Assembly: GCA_035687725.1 (NCBI GenBank)
Contig: DASRVB010000170.1
Location: forward strand, 1 to 8,250
DNA from: JAICNR01 sp035687725
GTDB lineage: Bacteria > Gemmatimonadota > Gemmatimonadetes > JACCXV01 > JAHWKZ01
DNA length: 8,250 nt
Direction: 5' to 3'
The stretch's first letter is position 1, and every line of letters begins with the position of its first letter. The translations under genes and the position numbers were made by a program. The notes under the pieces are model-generated. The model ran no database searches, was not told the origin of the DNA, and was given only the letters and a program-made list of their open reading frames with translations. Below are positions 1-6,206 of the stretch, in pieces.

Positions 1-89
1 AGGGGTAGGAGCTGCTTGGGCCGATCGGGCGTCGAGGCGGGCCAGAACCGCTCTCCCACGCCGCCCGCGAGAATGACCGCGTGGTTCAC
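1..89 (-). CDS. manC: Mannose-1-phosphate guanylyltransferase, N-terminal fragment (runs off window)
   Basis: Only the first 29 codons lie in the window, starting from a GTG at 89-87 and reading off the left edge. The translation begins with a short lead, then AVILAGGVGERFWPAS and a downstream RPKQLLPL. This is the nucleotide-binding signature of sugar-1-phosphate nucleotidyltransferases (GGxGxRxWP followed by PKQ). The FWP and PKQ pairing is typical of GDP-mannose pyrophosphorylases rather than glucose-1-phosphate thymidylyl- or uridylyltransferases. The enzyme would convert mannose-1-phosphate and GTP into GDP-mannose for glycans or polysaccharide in the cytoplasm. A TTG at 98-96 is an in-frame alternative start. 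GTG is preferred because a -10-like TACGTT ends exactly 7 bases upstream and no Shine-Dalgarno is visible. The assignment rests on the N-terminal motif only, so a related NTP transferase cannot be excluded. Confidence 0.82.
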   Translation of the reverse strand, partial: MNHAVILAGGVGERFWPASTPDRPKQLLP

Positions 90-96
90 GCGCGCC

Positions 97-126
97 AACG
101 TAGCCCGCGCGCGGCGAGCCGGTCAA
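97..126 (-). promoter_or_regulatory. Promoter of the manC-like gene (leaderless)
   Basis: On the minus strand TTGACC (126-121, five of six matches to the sigma-70 -35 consensus) is followed after 18 bases by TACGTT (102-97). The GTG start codon lies 7 bases beyond. A transcript from this promoter would begin at or within a base of the start codon, so the mRNA should have no leader. This is the best -35/-10 pair in the window and also the best support for the GTG start. Confidence 0.6.
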
Positions 127-157
127 GCACGGTCGAACCGCCGCCTGGCCCTGCATA

Positions 158-325
158 TCAGAGGAACGTCAGCTCGACGTTGCTGCCGGCCGCGAGACGA
201 TCGAAGTCCCACCGGTTGAATGTCACCAGGCTCTCCGCGCCGGACTTTTCGGCTGCTTGAAGATGCAGCGCGTCGTAGACGACACCGCCCGTGAACCCAT
301 TTGTCAATCGAGATTGCCATTTTCC
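158..325 (-). pseudogene. PIN-domain (VapC-like) C-terminal remnant
   Basis: Immediately downstream of the recG stop, in a different frame, a stretch of about 55 codons ends at a TGA (160-158). It reads like the end of a PIN-domain ribonuclease: GGVVYDALHLQAAEKSGA, then LVTFNRWDFDRLA. In intact PIN domains the YDALHL aspartate and the TFNxxDF segment form part of the acidic active site, after an N-terminal D and a central E. Those earlier parts are absent here because the sequence upstream is the conserved end of recG. There is no good start codon (a TTG at 307 is the only near option) and no antitoxin gene beside it. I read it as a decayed toxin-antitoxin or PIN gene whose 5' part was lost. 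Its base composition looks less GC-rich than its neighbours, which fits a transferred origin. Confidence 0.6.
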
Positions 326-327
326 GC

Positions 328-2400
328 CTACCCCTGCCGCGCCATGTCGGCGTCGCGCGCGGCCAGGCGCTCCAACCAGCGCCGGATCGGCGCGTGCTCG
401 GGGCGCTCGAGGGCAGGGTCGGCGTCGACCAGGTCGAAGGCGGCATCGCGCGCCGCGGACAGCAGATCGACGTCGCGCTCGAGATCGGCGATCCGGAAAT
501 CGGGCGTGCCGTGCTGGCGGGTGCCGAACACGTCGCCCTGGCCGCGGAGCCGGAAGTCCTCCTCGGCGATCACGAACCCGTCGTGGGTCGCGGCCAGGAC
601 GCGCGCCCGCTCGCGCGCGTGGGCCCTGGCGCCGTCCGAGATCACGAGGAAGCAGTAGGCCGCCTTCTCCCCGCGGCCCACACGGCCGCGAAGCTGGTGG
701 AGCTGCGACAAGCCGAATCGCTCGGCGTGCTCGACGACCATGAACGTCGCGTTCGCCACATCGACGCCGACCTCGATGACGGTCGTCGCCACCAGCACGT
801 CGATCTCGCCGGCGGCGAACGCGCGCATGACGCGGTCCTTCTCGTCGGACGCCACGCGGCCGTGGAGGAGCGCGACGCGGGCCTTCGGGAATCGCGCCGA
901 CAGCGCGTCGAAGCCCGAAGTCGCGTCCTTGAGATCGATCGCCTCTGATTCTTCGATGAGGGGATAGACCACGTACCCCTGCTCTCCGGCCGCGAGCCGC
1001 TCGCCGAGAAACGCGTAGAGCCGCTCCCGCCGCCGCTCGCCCAGGACGCGCGTCGCGACCGGCTTCCGCTCGGGCGGCATCTCGTCGATCCGCGACACGT
1101 CGAGGTCGCCGTAGAACGTGAGCGCGCGCGAACGCGGGATCGGCGTCGCGGTCATGACGAGGACGTCGGGCACCGCGCCCTTCCGCGTCAGCGCGAGCCG
1201 CTGCGCGACGCCGAAGCGGTGCTGCTCGTCGATGATCGCCAGGCCGAGCTTCCGGAACTCGACCCCCTCCTGGATCAGCGCGTGCGTCCCGATCGCGATG
1301 TCGATCGCCCCTTCCGCGAGCCCCGCGGCGATCCGGGCGCGGATCCTCCCCCCCACACTCCCCGTAAGGAGTGCGGCCTCGACCGGCGCGTCGCCGAGGA
1401 GCCGCCCGATCGTCCGCGCGTGCTGCTCGGCCAGGATCTCGGTCGGCGCCATGAGCGCTCCCTGGTACCCGCTCTCGATCGCCCGGAGGAGCGCGAGGAG
1501 CGCGACGACCGTCTTCCCCGACCCCACGTCGCCCTGGAGGAGGCGGTTCATGGGACGGGTCGAGCGCATGTCGCGGTAGATCTCGGACAGCGTCCGCCGC
1601 TGCGCGCGCGTCAGCGTGAAGGGGAGCGCCTTGCCGACTCGCGGAACGATCTCGCCCTCCGTCGCCATCGCGATCCCGCTCGCGGGTCGTCGGCGCTCGA
1701 CCGCCTTGAGCGCGAGCCTGAGCTCCCACCAGAAGAGCTCCTCCCAGGCGAAGCGGCGACGCGCGCGGTCCCGGTCGATCGGGCTCTCCGGCCAGTGGAG
1801 GTCGGCGAGCGCGGCGGCGAGTGGCGGGAGGCCGTGCTGTTCCAGAATGCCCGCGGGCAGGGGATCCTCGACCGGGCCCAGGCGATCGAGCGCGGCGCGG
1901 GTCCATGAGCGGAGCGCCTTCTGCGTGACGTTTTCGGTCAGCGGATAGATCGGCAGCATCGTGGCCGGCCCGCCGTCGGCCTCGTCCTGCGTGACGTCGA
2001 ACTCCGACGGCGAGAGCTGGAGCCGCCCCTGGAAGCGCGTCACCGCTCCGATCGCGCGCAGCCGGTCGCCGCGCGCGATCTTCCCCTTGACCCACGGCTG
2101 GTTGAACCAGACGAGCGCGACGCCGCCCGTCTCGTCCTCGAGGAGCGCCGAGACCATGCTCTTACGGCCGCGGAGCTTCCGCTCGCCGATCGTCCGCACC
2201 GTGCCCACGACCGTCGCCGTCTCGCCGGCCCGGAGGTCGCCGATCGGCGTCACGTGGCGTGCGTCGAAGTAGTCGCGTGGGTAGTGGAGGAGGAGATCGC
2301 CGACCGTCCGGATCCCGAGCCGCGCCAGATCCTCGACCCGTCGCGGGCCGACGCCCGGCAGGAACCGGACCTCCGCGTCGAGCCCCAGCGGGCCGCTCAG
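328..2400 (-). CDS. recG: ATP-dependent DNA helicase RecG
   Basis: RecG is a superfamily 2 helicase that remodels stalled replication forks and Holliday junctions. From the CTG at 2400 the protein is about 690 residues, the usual family length. Visible in order: a helix-hairpin-helix-like N-terminus (LPGVGPRRVEDLARLGI, about 14-30); the OB-fold wedge domain (VTPIGDLRAGETATVVGTV onward, from 50); Walker A GDVGSGKT (about 290); DEQHRFG (about 390); MTATPIPR (about 415); the motif V/VI region with TTVIEVGVDV and QLRGRVGRGE (to about 575); and a C-terminal LRGQGDVFGTRQHG (about 620), where Q replaces the more common P. The first ATG/GTG-type start, a GTG at 2253, would delete 49 residues with clear RecG homology, and no ATG, GTG or TTG lies between the in-frame TGA near 2448 and that region. 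I therefore infer a CTG start at 2400-2398 that overlaps the ftsY TGA (CTGA). CTG at 2388 is the alternative. It is co-transcribed with ftsY. Confidence 0.93.
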   Translation of the reverse strand: MSGPLGLDAEVRFLPGVGPRRVEDLARLGIRTVGDLLLHYPRDYFDARHVTPIGDLRAGETATVVGTVRTIGERKLRGRKSMVSALLEDETGGVALVWFNQPWVKGKIARGDRLRAIGAVTRFQGRLQLSPSEFDVTQDEADGGPATMLPIYPLTENVTQKALRSWTRAALDRLGPVEDPLPAGILEQHGLPPLAAALADLHWPESPIDRDRARRRFAWEELFWWELRLALKAVERRRPASGIAMATEGEIVPRVGKALPFTLTRAQRRTLSEIYRDMRSTRPMNRLLQGDVGSGKTVVALLALLRAIESGYQGALMAPTEILAEQHARTIGRLLGDAPVEAALLTGSVGGRIRARIAAGLAEGAIDIAIGTHALIQEGVEFRKLGLAIIDEQHRFGVAQRLALTRKGAVPDVLVMTATPIPRSRALTFYGDLDVSRIDEMPPERKPVATRVLGERRRERLYAFLGERLAAGEQGYVVYPLIEESEAIDLKDATSGFDALSARFPKARVALLHGRVASDEKDRVMRAFAAGEIDVLVATTVIEVGVDVANATFMVVEHAERFGLSQLHQLRGRVGRGEKAAYCFLVISDGARAHARERARVLAATHDGFVIAEEDFRLRGQGDVFGTRQHGTPDFRIADLERDVDLLSAARDAAFDLVDADPALERPEHAPIRRWLERLAARDADMARQG

Positions 2401-3335
2401 CGGAGGAGGCCCTCCGCGAAAGCGCCCGCGTCGAAGGGCACCAGGTCATCCGGGCCCTCGCCGAGCCCGACGAACTTGACGGGCACGCCGAGCTCGCGAC
2501 GCACCGCCACCACGACCCCCGCTCGCGCGGTCCCATCCAGCTTGCAGACGACGATGCCGGTGATCGGAAGCGCGGCGCCGAACGTGCGCGCCTGCGAGAG
2601 CGCGTTCTGGCCCGTCGTGGCATCGAGGACGAGGAGGGTCTCGTGGGGCGCCCCCTCGAGGCGCTTGCCGGCCACCCTGGCGACCTTCGCCACCTCGGCC
2701 ATGAGATCGGCCTGCGTGTGGAGCCGGCCGGCGGTGTCGGCGAGCACGTACGTCGCGCCGCGGCCGATCGCCGCGTCGACGGCGTCGAAGACCACGGCGG
2801 CCGGGTCCCCGCCCGACTGTCCCGCCACGACCGGAGTGTCCAGACGCACCGCCCACGCCTTGACCTGCTCGATCGCGCCGGCGCGGAACGTGTCGGCGGC
2901 GGCCAGGAGCACCGACTCGCCGCGCTCCTGTAGGTGATGCGCGAGGCGCGCCAAAGTCGTCGTCTTGCCGACGCCATTGACGCCGACGAGCAGGACGACC
3001 GTCGGCGGGGCGGCCGCGCGCGCGAGCTCGACGGAGGCGCCGTCCGGATCGAGGAGCTCGACGAGGCGCGCCTTCAGGAAATCCTTCACCTCCCCCTCGC
3101 TCCGGAGCCTTCCCTTCATCGCTTCGGTCTCGACCGCTTCGGTGAGATGAAGGGTCGCCGGAACGCCGAAGTCGGCGGCCAGGAGCCGCTCCTCGAGGGT
3201 CTCGATGGCCGCCGCGTCGACCCCCTTGACGAGGACCGCGACGTCCATGAGCGCGACGTCCTTGATTCGCTGCCAGAGTCCGCGCTTCGGCCCGAAGGCG
3301 CGGTCTTCCTCCCGCCTCTCGATCCGCCGGTTCAC
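2397..3335 (-). CDS. ftsY: Signal recognition particle receptor FtsY
   Basis: FtsY is the SRP-family GTPase that docks ribosome-nascent chain complexes at the inner membrane. The 312-residue protein has the NG domain with almost no acidic A domain. A basic and acidic N-terminus (1-25) leads into the helical N domain (about 26-105). The G domain follows: G1 GVNGVGKTTT (118-127), DTFRAGA (148-154), DTAGR (200-204), the G4 region CKLDGTARAG (264-273) and the closing GLGEGPDDLVPF (290-301). The usual G4 Thr is Cys here, a mild variant. A GTG start at 3335 is chosen because an in-frame TAG lies 21 bases upstream and GGGAG (3348-3344) sits 8 bases before it. ftsY is first in the ftsY-recG unit and is divergent from the lpxH-like gene, with only 33 bp between their starts. 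Confidence 0.95.
   Translation of the reverse strand: MNRRIERREEDRAFGPKRGLWQRIKDVALMDVAVLVKGVDAAAIETLEERLLAADFGVPATLHLTEAVETEAMKGRLRSEGEVKDFLKARLVELLDPDGASVELARAAAPPTVVLLVGVNGVGKTTTLARLAHHLQERGESVLLAAADTFRAGAIEQVKAWAVRLDTPVVAGQSGGDPAAVVFDAVDAAIGRGATYVLADTAGRLHTQADLMAEVAKVARVAGKRLEGAPHETLLVLDATTGQNALSQARTFGAALPITGIVVCKLDGTARAGVVVAVRRELGVPVKFVGLGEGPDDLVPFDAGAFAEGLLR
2410..2415 (-). promoter_or_regulatory. Shine-Dalgarno for recG supporting the CTG start
   Basis: GGAGGG on the minus strand (2415-2410) lies 9 bases before the CTG at 2400, inside the last codons of ftsY. It is followed at once by CCTCC, so GGAG and CTCC can pair over a three-base loop. A ribosome finishing ftsY would melt this structure, which suits translational coupling. 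The Shine-Dalgarno match is seen directly; the role of the pairing is inferred. Confidence 0.45.
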
Positions 3336-3360
3336 GCGGTCCGCTCCCGCCTGCTACCTT
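3331..3360 (+). promoter_or_regulatory. Putative leaderless promoter of the lpxH-like gene
   Basis: TTCACG (3331-3336, four of six to the -35 consensus), an 18-base spacer and TACCTT (3355-3360) end 8 bases before the ATG at 3369. The -35 box overlaps the GTG start of divergent ftsY. No Shine-Dalgarno precedes the ATG. The elements are individually weak; support comes from the same spacing recurring at four other genes in the window. Confidence 0.4.
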
Positions 3361-3368
3361 CGTGGTCC

Positions 3369-4193
3369 ATGTCGTTCGTCACGTTCCTGTCCGACGTTCA
3401 TCTCGGCGCGCACGCGCCCGCCGTCGAAGCCGCCAAGGAGCGCGACCTGGTCGCGCTCCTCGACGGGCTCGAGGCCAGCTCGACGCTCTATCTCCTGGGC
3501 GACGTGTTCGACTTCTGGTTCGACTACGCGAAGCCGCCGCGGAAGCACGGCCAGGTCCTCCGCGCCCTTCAGCGGGCGCGCTCGCGCGCGATCAACATCG
3601 CCTTCATGGGCGGCAACCACGACTACTGGGTACGCGTCGGACGCGGGCCTGGCTGGCTCGAGCGCGAGCTCGGGATCCGGGTCCTCGAAGACCCGCACCT
3701 GGCGCGCCACGACGGCCTCGCGCTCCTGCTCACGCACGGCGACGCGCTGGGCGGGGCGCGGGGCGGGTACCGGGCCATGCGCGCGGTGCTCCGAAACCCC
3801 GTCGCGATCTTCGCGTTCCGGCTCCTGGGCCCCGGTGTCGGGCACTGGCTCGCCGATCGGACCTCCGCCGCCAGTCGCGGAAGCCACAGCGAGGCCGCGC
3901 TCGCGCTCTATCGCGACCGGCTGCGCGCCACCGCCGCGCGCGAGCTCTCGCGGGCCGACGTCGACGCGGTCGTCGCCGGTCACGTCCATGCGCCCGAGCT
4001 CAGCGAGCATCCCGGCGGCGTCTACCTCAATCTCGGCGACTGGACGGTCCATCGCACGTACGGCCGGCTCGCCGACGGAACGCTCTCGCTCGAGCGGTTC
4101 AAGCCGAGCCTGCAGCCACGACCTCGACTCCGCCGATCCGGCCTCCAAGGAACCGCTGCCCCACCCGCAGGAACAGGTCGGGCAGGTCGCTGA
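3369..4193 (+). CDS. lpxH: UDP-2,3-diacylglucosamine diphosphatase (LpxH-like metallophosphoesterase)
   Basis: This is a 274-residue calcineurin-like metallophosphoesterase. Metal ligands are visible in order: SDVHLG (D9, H11), GDVFDFW (D45), GGNHDYW (N83, H84), LTHGD (H123) and GHVH (H205, H207). The GDxFDFW block and the overall plan match the family that cleaves the pyrophosphate of UDP-2,3-diacylglucosamine to lipid X in lipid A synthesis at the inner face of the inner membrane. The GNHD form replaces the GNRD of classical proteobacterial LpxH and resembles the Bacteroidetes-type enzymes. The conserved fold ends near residue 245. The last 29 or so residues are Pro/Arg/Gly-rich and are encoded antisense to the conserved end of murI, so this tail is probably only a late stop codon. 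The ATG at 3369 puts the first metal motif at residue 8, as usual for the family. Exact substrate is inferred; another UDP-sugar pyrophosphatase of the fold is possible. Confidence 0.8.
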   Translation: MSFVTFLSDVHLGAHAPAVEAAKERDLVALLDGLEASSTLYLLGDVFDFWFDYAKPPRKHGQVLRALQRARSRAINIAFMGGNHDYWVRVGRGPGWLERELGIRVLEDPHLARHDGLALLLTHGDALGGARGGYRAMRAVLRNPVAIFAFRLLGPGVGHWLADRTSAASRGSHSEAALALYRDRLRATAARELSRADVDAVVAGHVHAPELSEHPGGVYLNLGDWTVHRTYGRLADGTLSLERFKPSLQPRPRLRRSGLQGTAAPPAGTGRAGR

Positions 4194-4977
4194 CCAGGAA
4201 GCGGTGCGCGGGCTCCCCCCCGTCGGCCGCGAGGCTCTTCTCCACGAGGAGCGTCGCGACCTCGCGTGCAGTCTCCTCCGCCGAATCGATGAGCGTCACG
4301 TCGGGGCCAAGCGCCTCGGCGATCACGGGCGCCAGCAGTGGATAATGGGTGCATCCCAGGATCAGCGTGTCGATCCCGTCGTCGCGGAAGGGCGCCAGGT
4401 ATTCCTCGGCGATCTGCCGCGCCACCGGGTGGTCGGTCCATCCCTCTTCCGCCAGCGGCACGAACAGCGGGCACGGCCGTGAGACGACCTCGAGATCGGC
4501 GTCGATCGCGAGCAAGTGGTCGCGGTACGCCCCGCTCTCGATCGTCCCGTAGGTGCCGATGACCCCGATGCGGCCCGTCGTCGTGCGTCCGACGGCGGCG
4601 CGCGCTCCGGGACCCACGACGCCGACGATCGGAAGGTCGAACTCCTCCCGCAGGACCGGCAGCGCGCGGGCGGTGGCGGTGTTGCACGCCACGACGACCG
4701 CCTTGACGTCGTAGGAGGTGAGGAGCCGCACGTTCTCGATCGAGAACCGCGTGACGGTCTCGCGCGACTTGGGTCCGTACGGCACCCTAGCCGTGTCGCC
4801 GAAGTAGATCAGCGACTCGCGCGGAAGCCGCTCCATGAGGGCGTGCATGACCGTGAGGCCGCCGATTCCCGAGTCGAACACGCCGATCGGCCGCTCCGCG
4901 CCGGCCGGCGCTTCCCTCAGCACCCGCCGCTCGAGCGTCACCTGTCGCTCGTCCGTTGCCGATCGCTCGGGCGTCAC
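4099..4977 (-). CDS. murI: Glutamate racemase
   Basis: MurI interconverts L- and D-glutamate to supply D-Glu for peptidoglycan. The 292-residue protein shows GVFDSGIGG (32-40), YFGDTARVPYG (58-68), the first catalytic cysteine in VACNTATA (C98) and the second in GCTHYPLL (C209), plus the family C-terminus (FLVSDLPDLFLRVGQRFLG). The frame is open far upstream, so the start needs a choice. A GTG at 4977 overlaps the stop of the preceding gene as GTGA, matching the coupling style of the operon. GTG codons at 4941 and 4923 are alternatives that would trim the poorly conserved first 12 to 18 residues. It is the last gene of a three-gene operon, and its 3' end overlaps the convergent lpxH-like gene by 95 bp. 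Confidence 0.94.
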   Translation of the reverse strand: MTPERSATDERQVTLERRVLREAPAGAERPIGVFDSGIGGLTVMHALMERLPRESLIYFGDTARVPYGPKSRETVTRFSIENVRLLTSYDVKAVVVACNTATARALPVLREEFDLPIVGVVGPGARAAVGRTTTGRIGVIGTYGTIESGAYRDHLLAIDADLEVVSRPCPLFVPLAEEGWTDHPVARQIAEEYLAPFRDDGIDTLILGCTHYPLLAPVIAEALGPDVTLIDSAEETAREVATLLVEKSLAADGGEPAHRFLVSDLPDLFLRVGQRFLGGRIGGVEVVAAGSA

Positions 4978-5672
4978 CGGTCGCCGCCCAGAGGCATCCG
5001 GAACCGGGCGCGCACGCGCCCCGATGGATCGGCATCGAAGCTCAGCGGGTCGAGCTGCGCGGCGACGTAGGCGTCCACCGCGCTGAAGATCACCGCGAGC
5101 GCGGCATAGGCGTAGAAGTCCTCGCGGCGTCCCTCGACTTCGTCGAGATCGGCCCGGATCGTCCGCGCCTCGATCGTCTGCCCGAACGCCTCCTCGGCGA
5201 GGACGGGGTCTTCGGGGAGATCGGGCGGCGGGTCGGCGAAGAACGCCTCGCGCGCGGCCTGGAGATCGTCCTGGAGGTCGAGTGCGTCCAGCTGCTGGCG
5301 GTAGCCGAAGTACCCGAAGCCCACCTCGGCGAGCGCGAACCCGATCCCGCGGAACGGGTGCCCCGTATACCACTGCCCCCAACCCGGCACGAGGAACGAT
5401 CGGATCGCGGCGTTCCGGGGATTCCGCGGCAGGCGATCCTCGCTCGGCACGGCGGCGAGGATCTCCTCGGCCGGACCGCCGCGGAAGCGGGGGGCGAGCA
5501 CCGGCACGGTGTCGGCGGGCGCGAGGCCGAACTGGAGCGTGTCGAGGGGGATCGGCTCGGCGGGCCGGATCTCCTGCGCCGCCATTGTCCCGGCGATCGC
5601 CAGCGCCGCGGCCTCGAGGAGAGCGATCGTCAGGAGCCGGCGCCGGGGGGCCGCTCCCGGCAGCGAAATCAA
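4974..5672 (-). CDS. DUF5683-like exported or membrane protein of unknown function
   Basis: This is a 232-residue protein if started at the TTG at 5672, which overlaps the upstream gene's stop as TTGA. That start gives a clear signal sequence: RRR at 10-12, a hydrophobic core to about residue 30, and a likely cleavage near TMAA-Q (31-33). Starting later would lose the signal, and no better codon lies close upstream. The centre (about 84-125) has RNPRNAAIRSFLVPGWGQWY followed by a Gly/Phe-rich hydrophobic segment. This recalls the DUF5683 pattern in which a PG(W/L)GQxY motif sits at the start of a transmembrane hairpin. A charged, probably helical segment (about 128-185) follows, then a second hydrophobic stretch (YAYAALAVIFSAVDAYVAAQ, 187-206). 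The function is unknown. Its place just before murI suggests an envelope role, but that is only context. Confidence 0.7.
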   Translation of the reverse strand: MISLPGAAPRRRLLTIALLEAAALAIAGTMAAQEIRPAEPIPLDTLQFGLAPADTVPVLAPRFRGGPAEEILAAVPSEDRLPRNPRNAAIRSFLVPGWGQWYTGHPFRGIGFALAEVGFGYFGYRQQLDALDLQDDLQAAREAFFADPPPDLPEDPVLAEEAFGQTIEARTIRADLDEVEGRREDFYAYAALAVIFSAVDAYVAAQLDPLSFDADPSGRVRARFRMPLGGDR

Positions 5673-6181
5673 GTCCTGGGCCCCGCGACCGTATACTCGA
5701 GCGTCGTCTCGAGCGTGTCGCCCTCGATTTCGCAACTCAGCTCGATCGTTCGGCTCGCGGAGATCCCTGCCGTGCCCGCGCTCCCGGTAAACGCGGGGTC
5801 GCCGCCCGTGATCGTGCAATTCAACGATTCGAGCAGTCCATTCAGGGCCGGAATCGTGATCGTGGCCTCGAAGGCCCCCCCGCTCGTCACTGTGCCGTTG
5901 ATCGTGCCCGACCCGGCCAGGCCCTCGCACTCCGTCGTGACGTTCACGGAGATCGTCCCCGAGAACGAATTCCCCGTCTGATTGGTGATATCTATCTCAC
6001 CTGGACAGGAGATGGCCGACAAACCGGAAAGGGTACCCGAGTGCGTGACCGTATAATGGCCGACGATGTTCGCGGCCGGCGGACCGATGGGATCGCCACC
6101 ACCGCCGCCCCCGCCGCACGCCGCCAGGGCGAGCGCCGCCGCCGCGTGGAACAGTCTCCAGCCTGATCGATTGGCCTGCAT
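5669..6181 (-). CDS. Lipoprotein with four conserved-looking cysteines, unknown function
   Basis: From the ATG at 6181 the product is 170 residues. It has a basic n-region, an Ala/Leu-rich core and a lipobox ending LALAAC (C22), followed by seven glycines, a linker style often seen after lipidated Cys in GC-rich Gram-negatives. The mature part is rich in Thr, Ser, Gly and Ile in alternating patterns (HYTVTHSGTLSGL, SFSGTISVNVTTE, GTINGTVTSGG). It looks all-beta, similar in style to lipocalin-like or Ig-like surface lipoproteins. Four further cysteines (59, 85, 122, 150) could make two disulfides outside the cytoplasm. An upstream ATG at 6271 would run into the divergent gene and bury the signal peptide, so 6181 is preferred; a -10-like TAGATT ends 7 bases before it. 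It is first in the operon with the DUF5683-like gene and murI. I do not recognise a named family. Confidence 0.72.
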   Translation of the reverse strand: MQANRSGWRLFHAAAALALAACGGGGGGGDPIGPPAANIVGHYTVTHSGTLSGLSAISCPGEIDITNQTGNSFSGTISVNVTTECEGLAGSGTINGTVTSGGAFEATITIPALNGLLESLNCTITGGDPAFTGSAGTAGISASRTIELSCEIEGDTLETTLEYTVAGPRT

Positions 6182-6198
6182 CGGCGTGAATCTATCTT
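6171..6198 (+). promoter_or_regulatory. Promoter of the EF-hand hydrolase gene (leaderless)
   Basis: TTGGCC (6171-6176), a 16-base spacer and TATCTT (6193-6198) end 8 bases before the ATG at 6207. No Shine-Dalgarno is present. The -35 box lies within the first codons of the divergent lipoprotein gene. Confidence 0.45.
6189..6194 (-). promoter_or_regulatory. -10 box of the lipoprotein-murI operon (leaderless)
   Basis: TAGATT on the minus strand (6194-6189) ends 7 bases before the ATG at 6181. No convincing -35 is seen (ATGCAA at a 17-base spacer is the closest). No Shine-Dalgarno precedes the ATG. It shares two base pairs with the -10 box of the divergent gene. Confidence 0.4.
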
Positions 6199-6206
6199 GG
6201 TTCGCG

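Noticed and set aside
285..307. A perfect TTGACA (307-302, minus strand) between recG and the manC-like gene
   Set aside because: No TANNNT-like -10 follows at 16-18 bases (TGTCGT is the closest), and it lies within the PIN remnant. The promoter at 126-97 is far better.
158..2095. A 645-codon minus-strand open frame antiparallel in phase to nothing known, overlapping recG
   Set aside because: It is a shifted frame of recG, Arg/Ala/Pro-rich and low in complexity as expected in GC-rich DNA. Only its last 55 codons, past the recG stop, resemble a real protein (the PIN remnant).
2934..3368. An N-terminal extension of the lpxH-like gene back to an ATG at 2934
   Set aside because: It lies opposite the conserved FtsY G domain, has no signal or domain of its own, and the metallophosphoesterase motif begins right after ATG 3369.
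4977..5382. A longer murI reaching back to an ATG at 5382
   Set aside because: The added 135 residues are Arg/Gly-rich antisense-like filler overlapping the DUF5683-like gene in another frame. MurI homology starts only near GVFDSGIGG, so GTG 4977 or later is the start.
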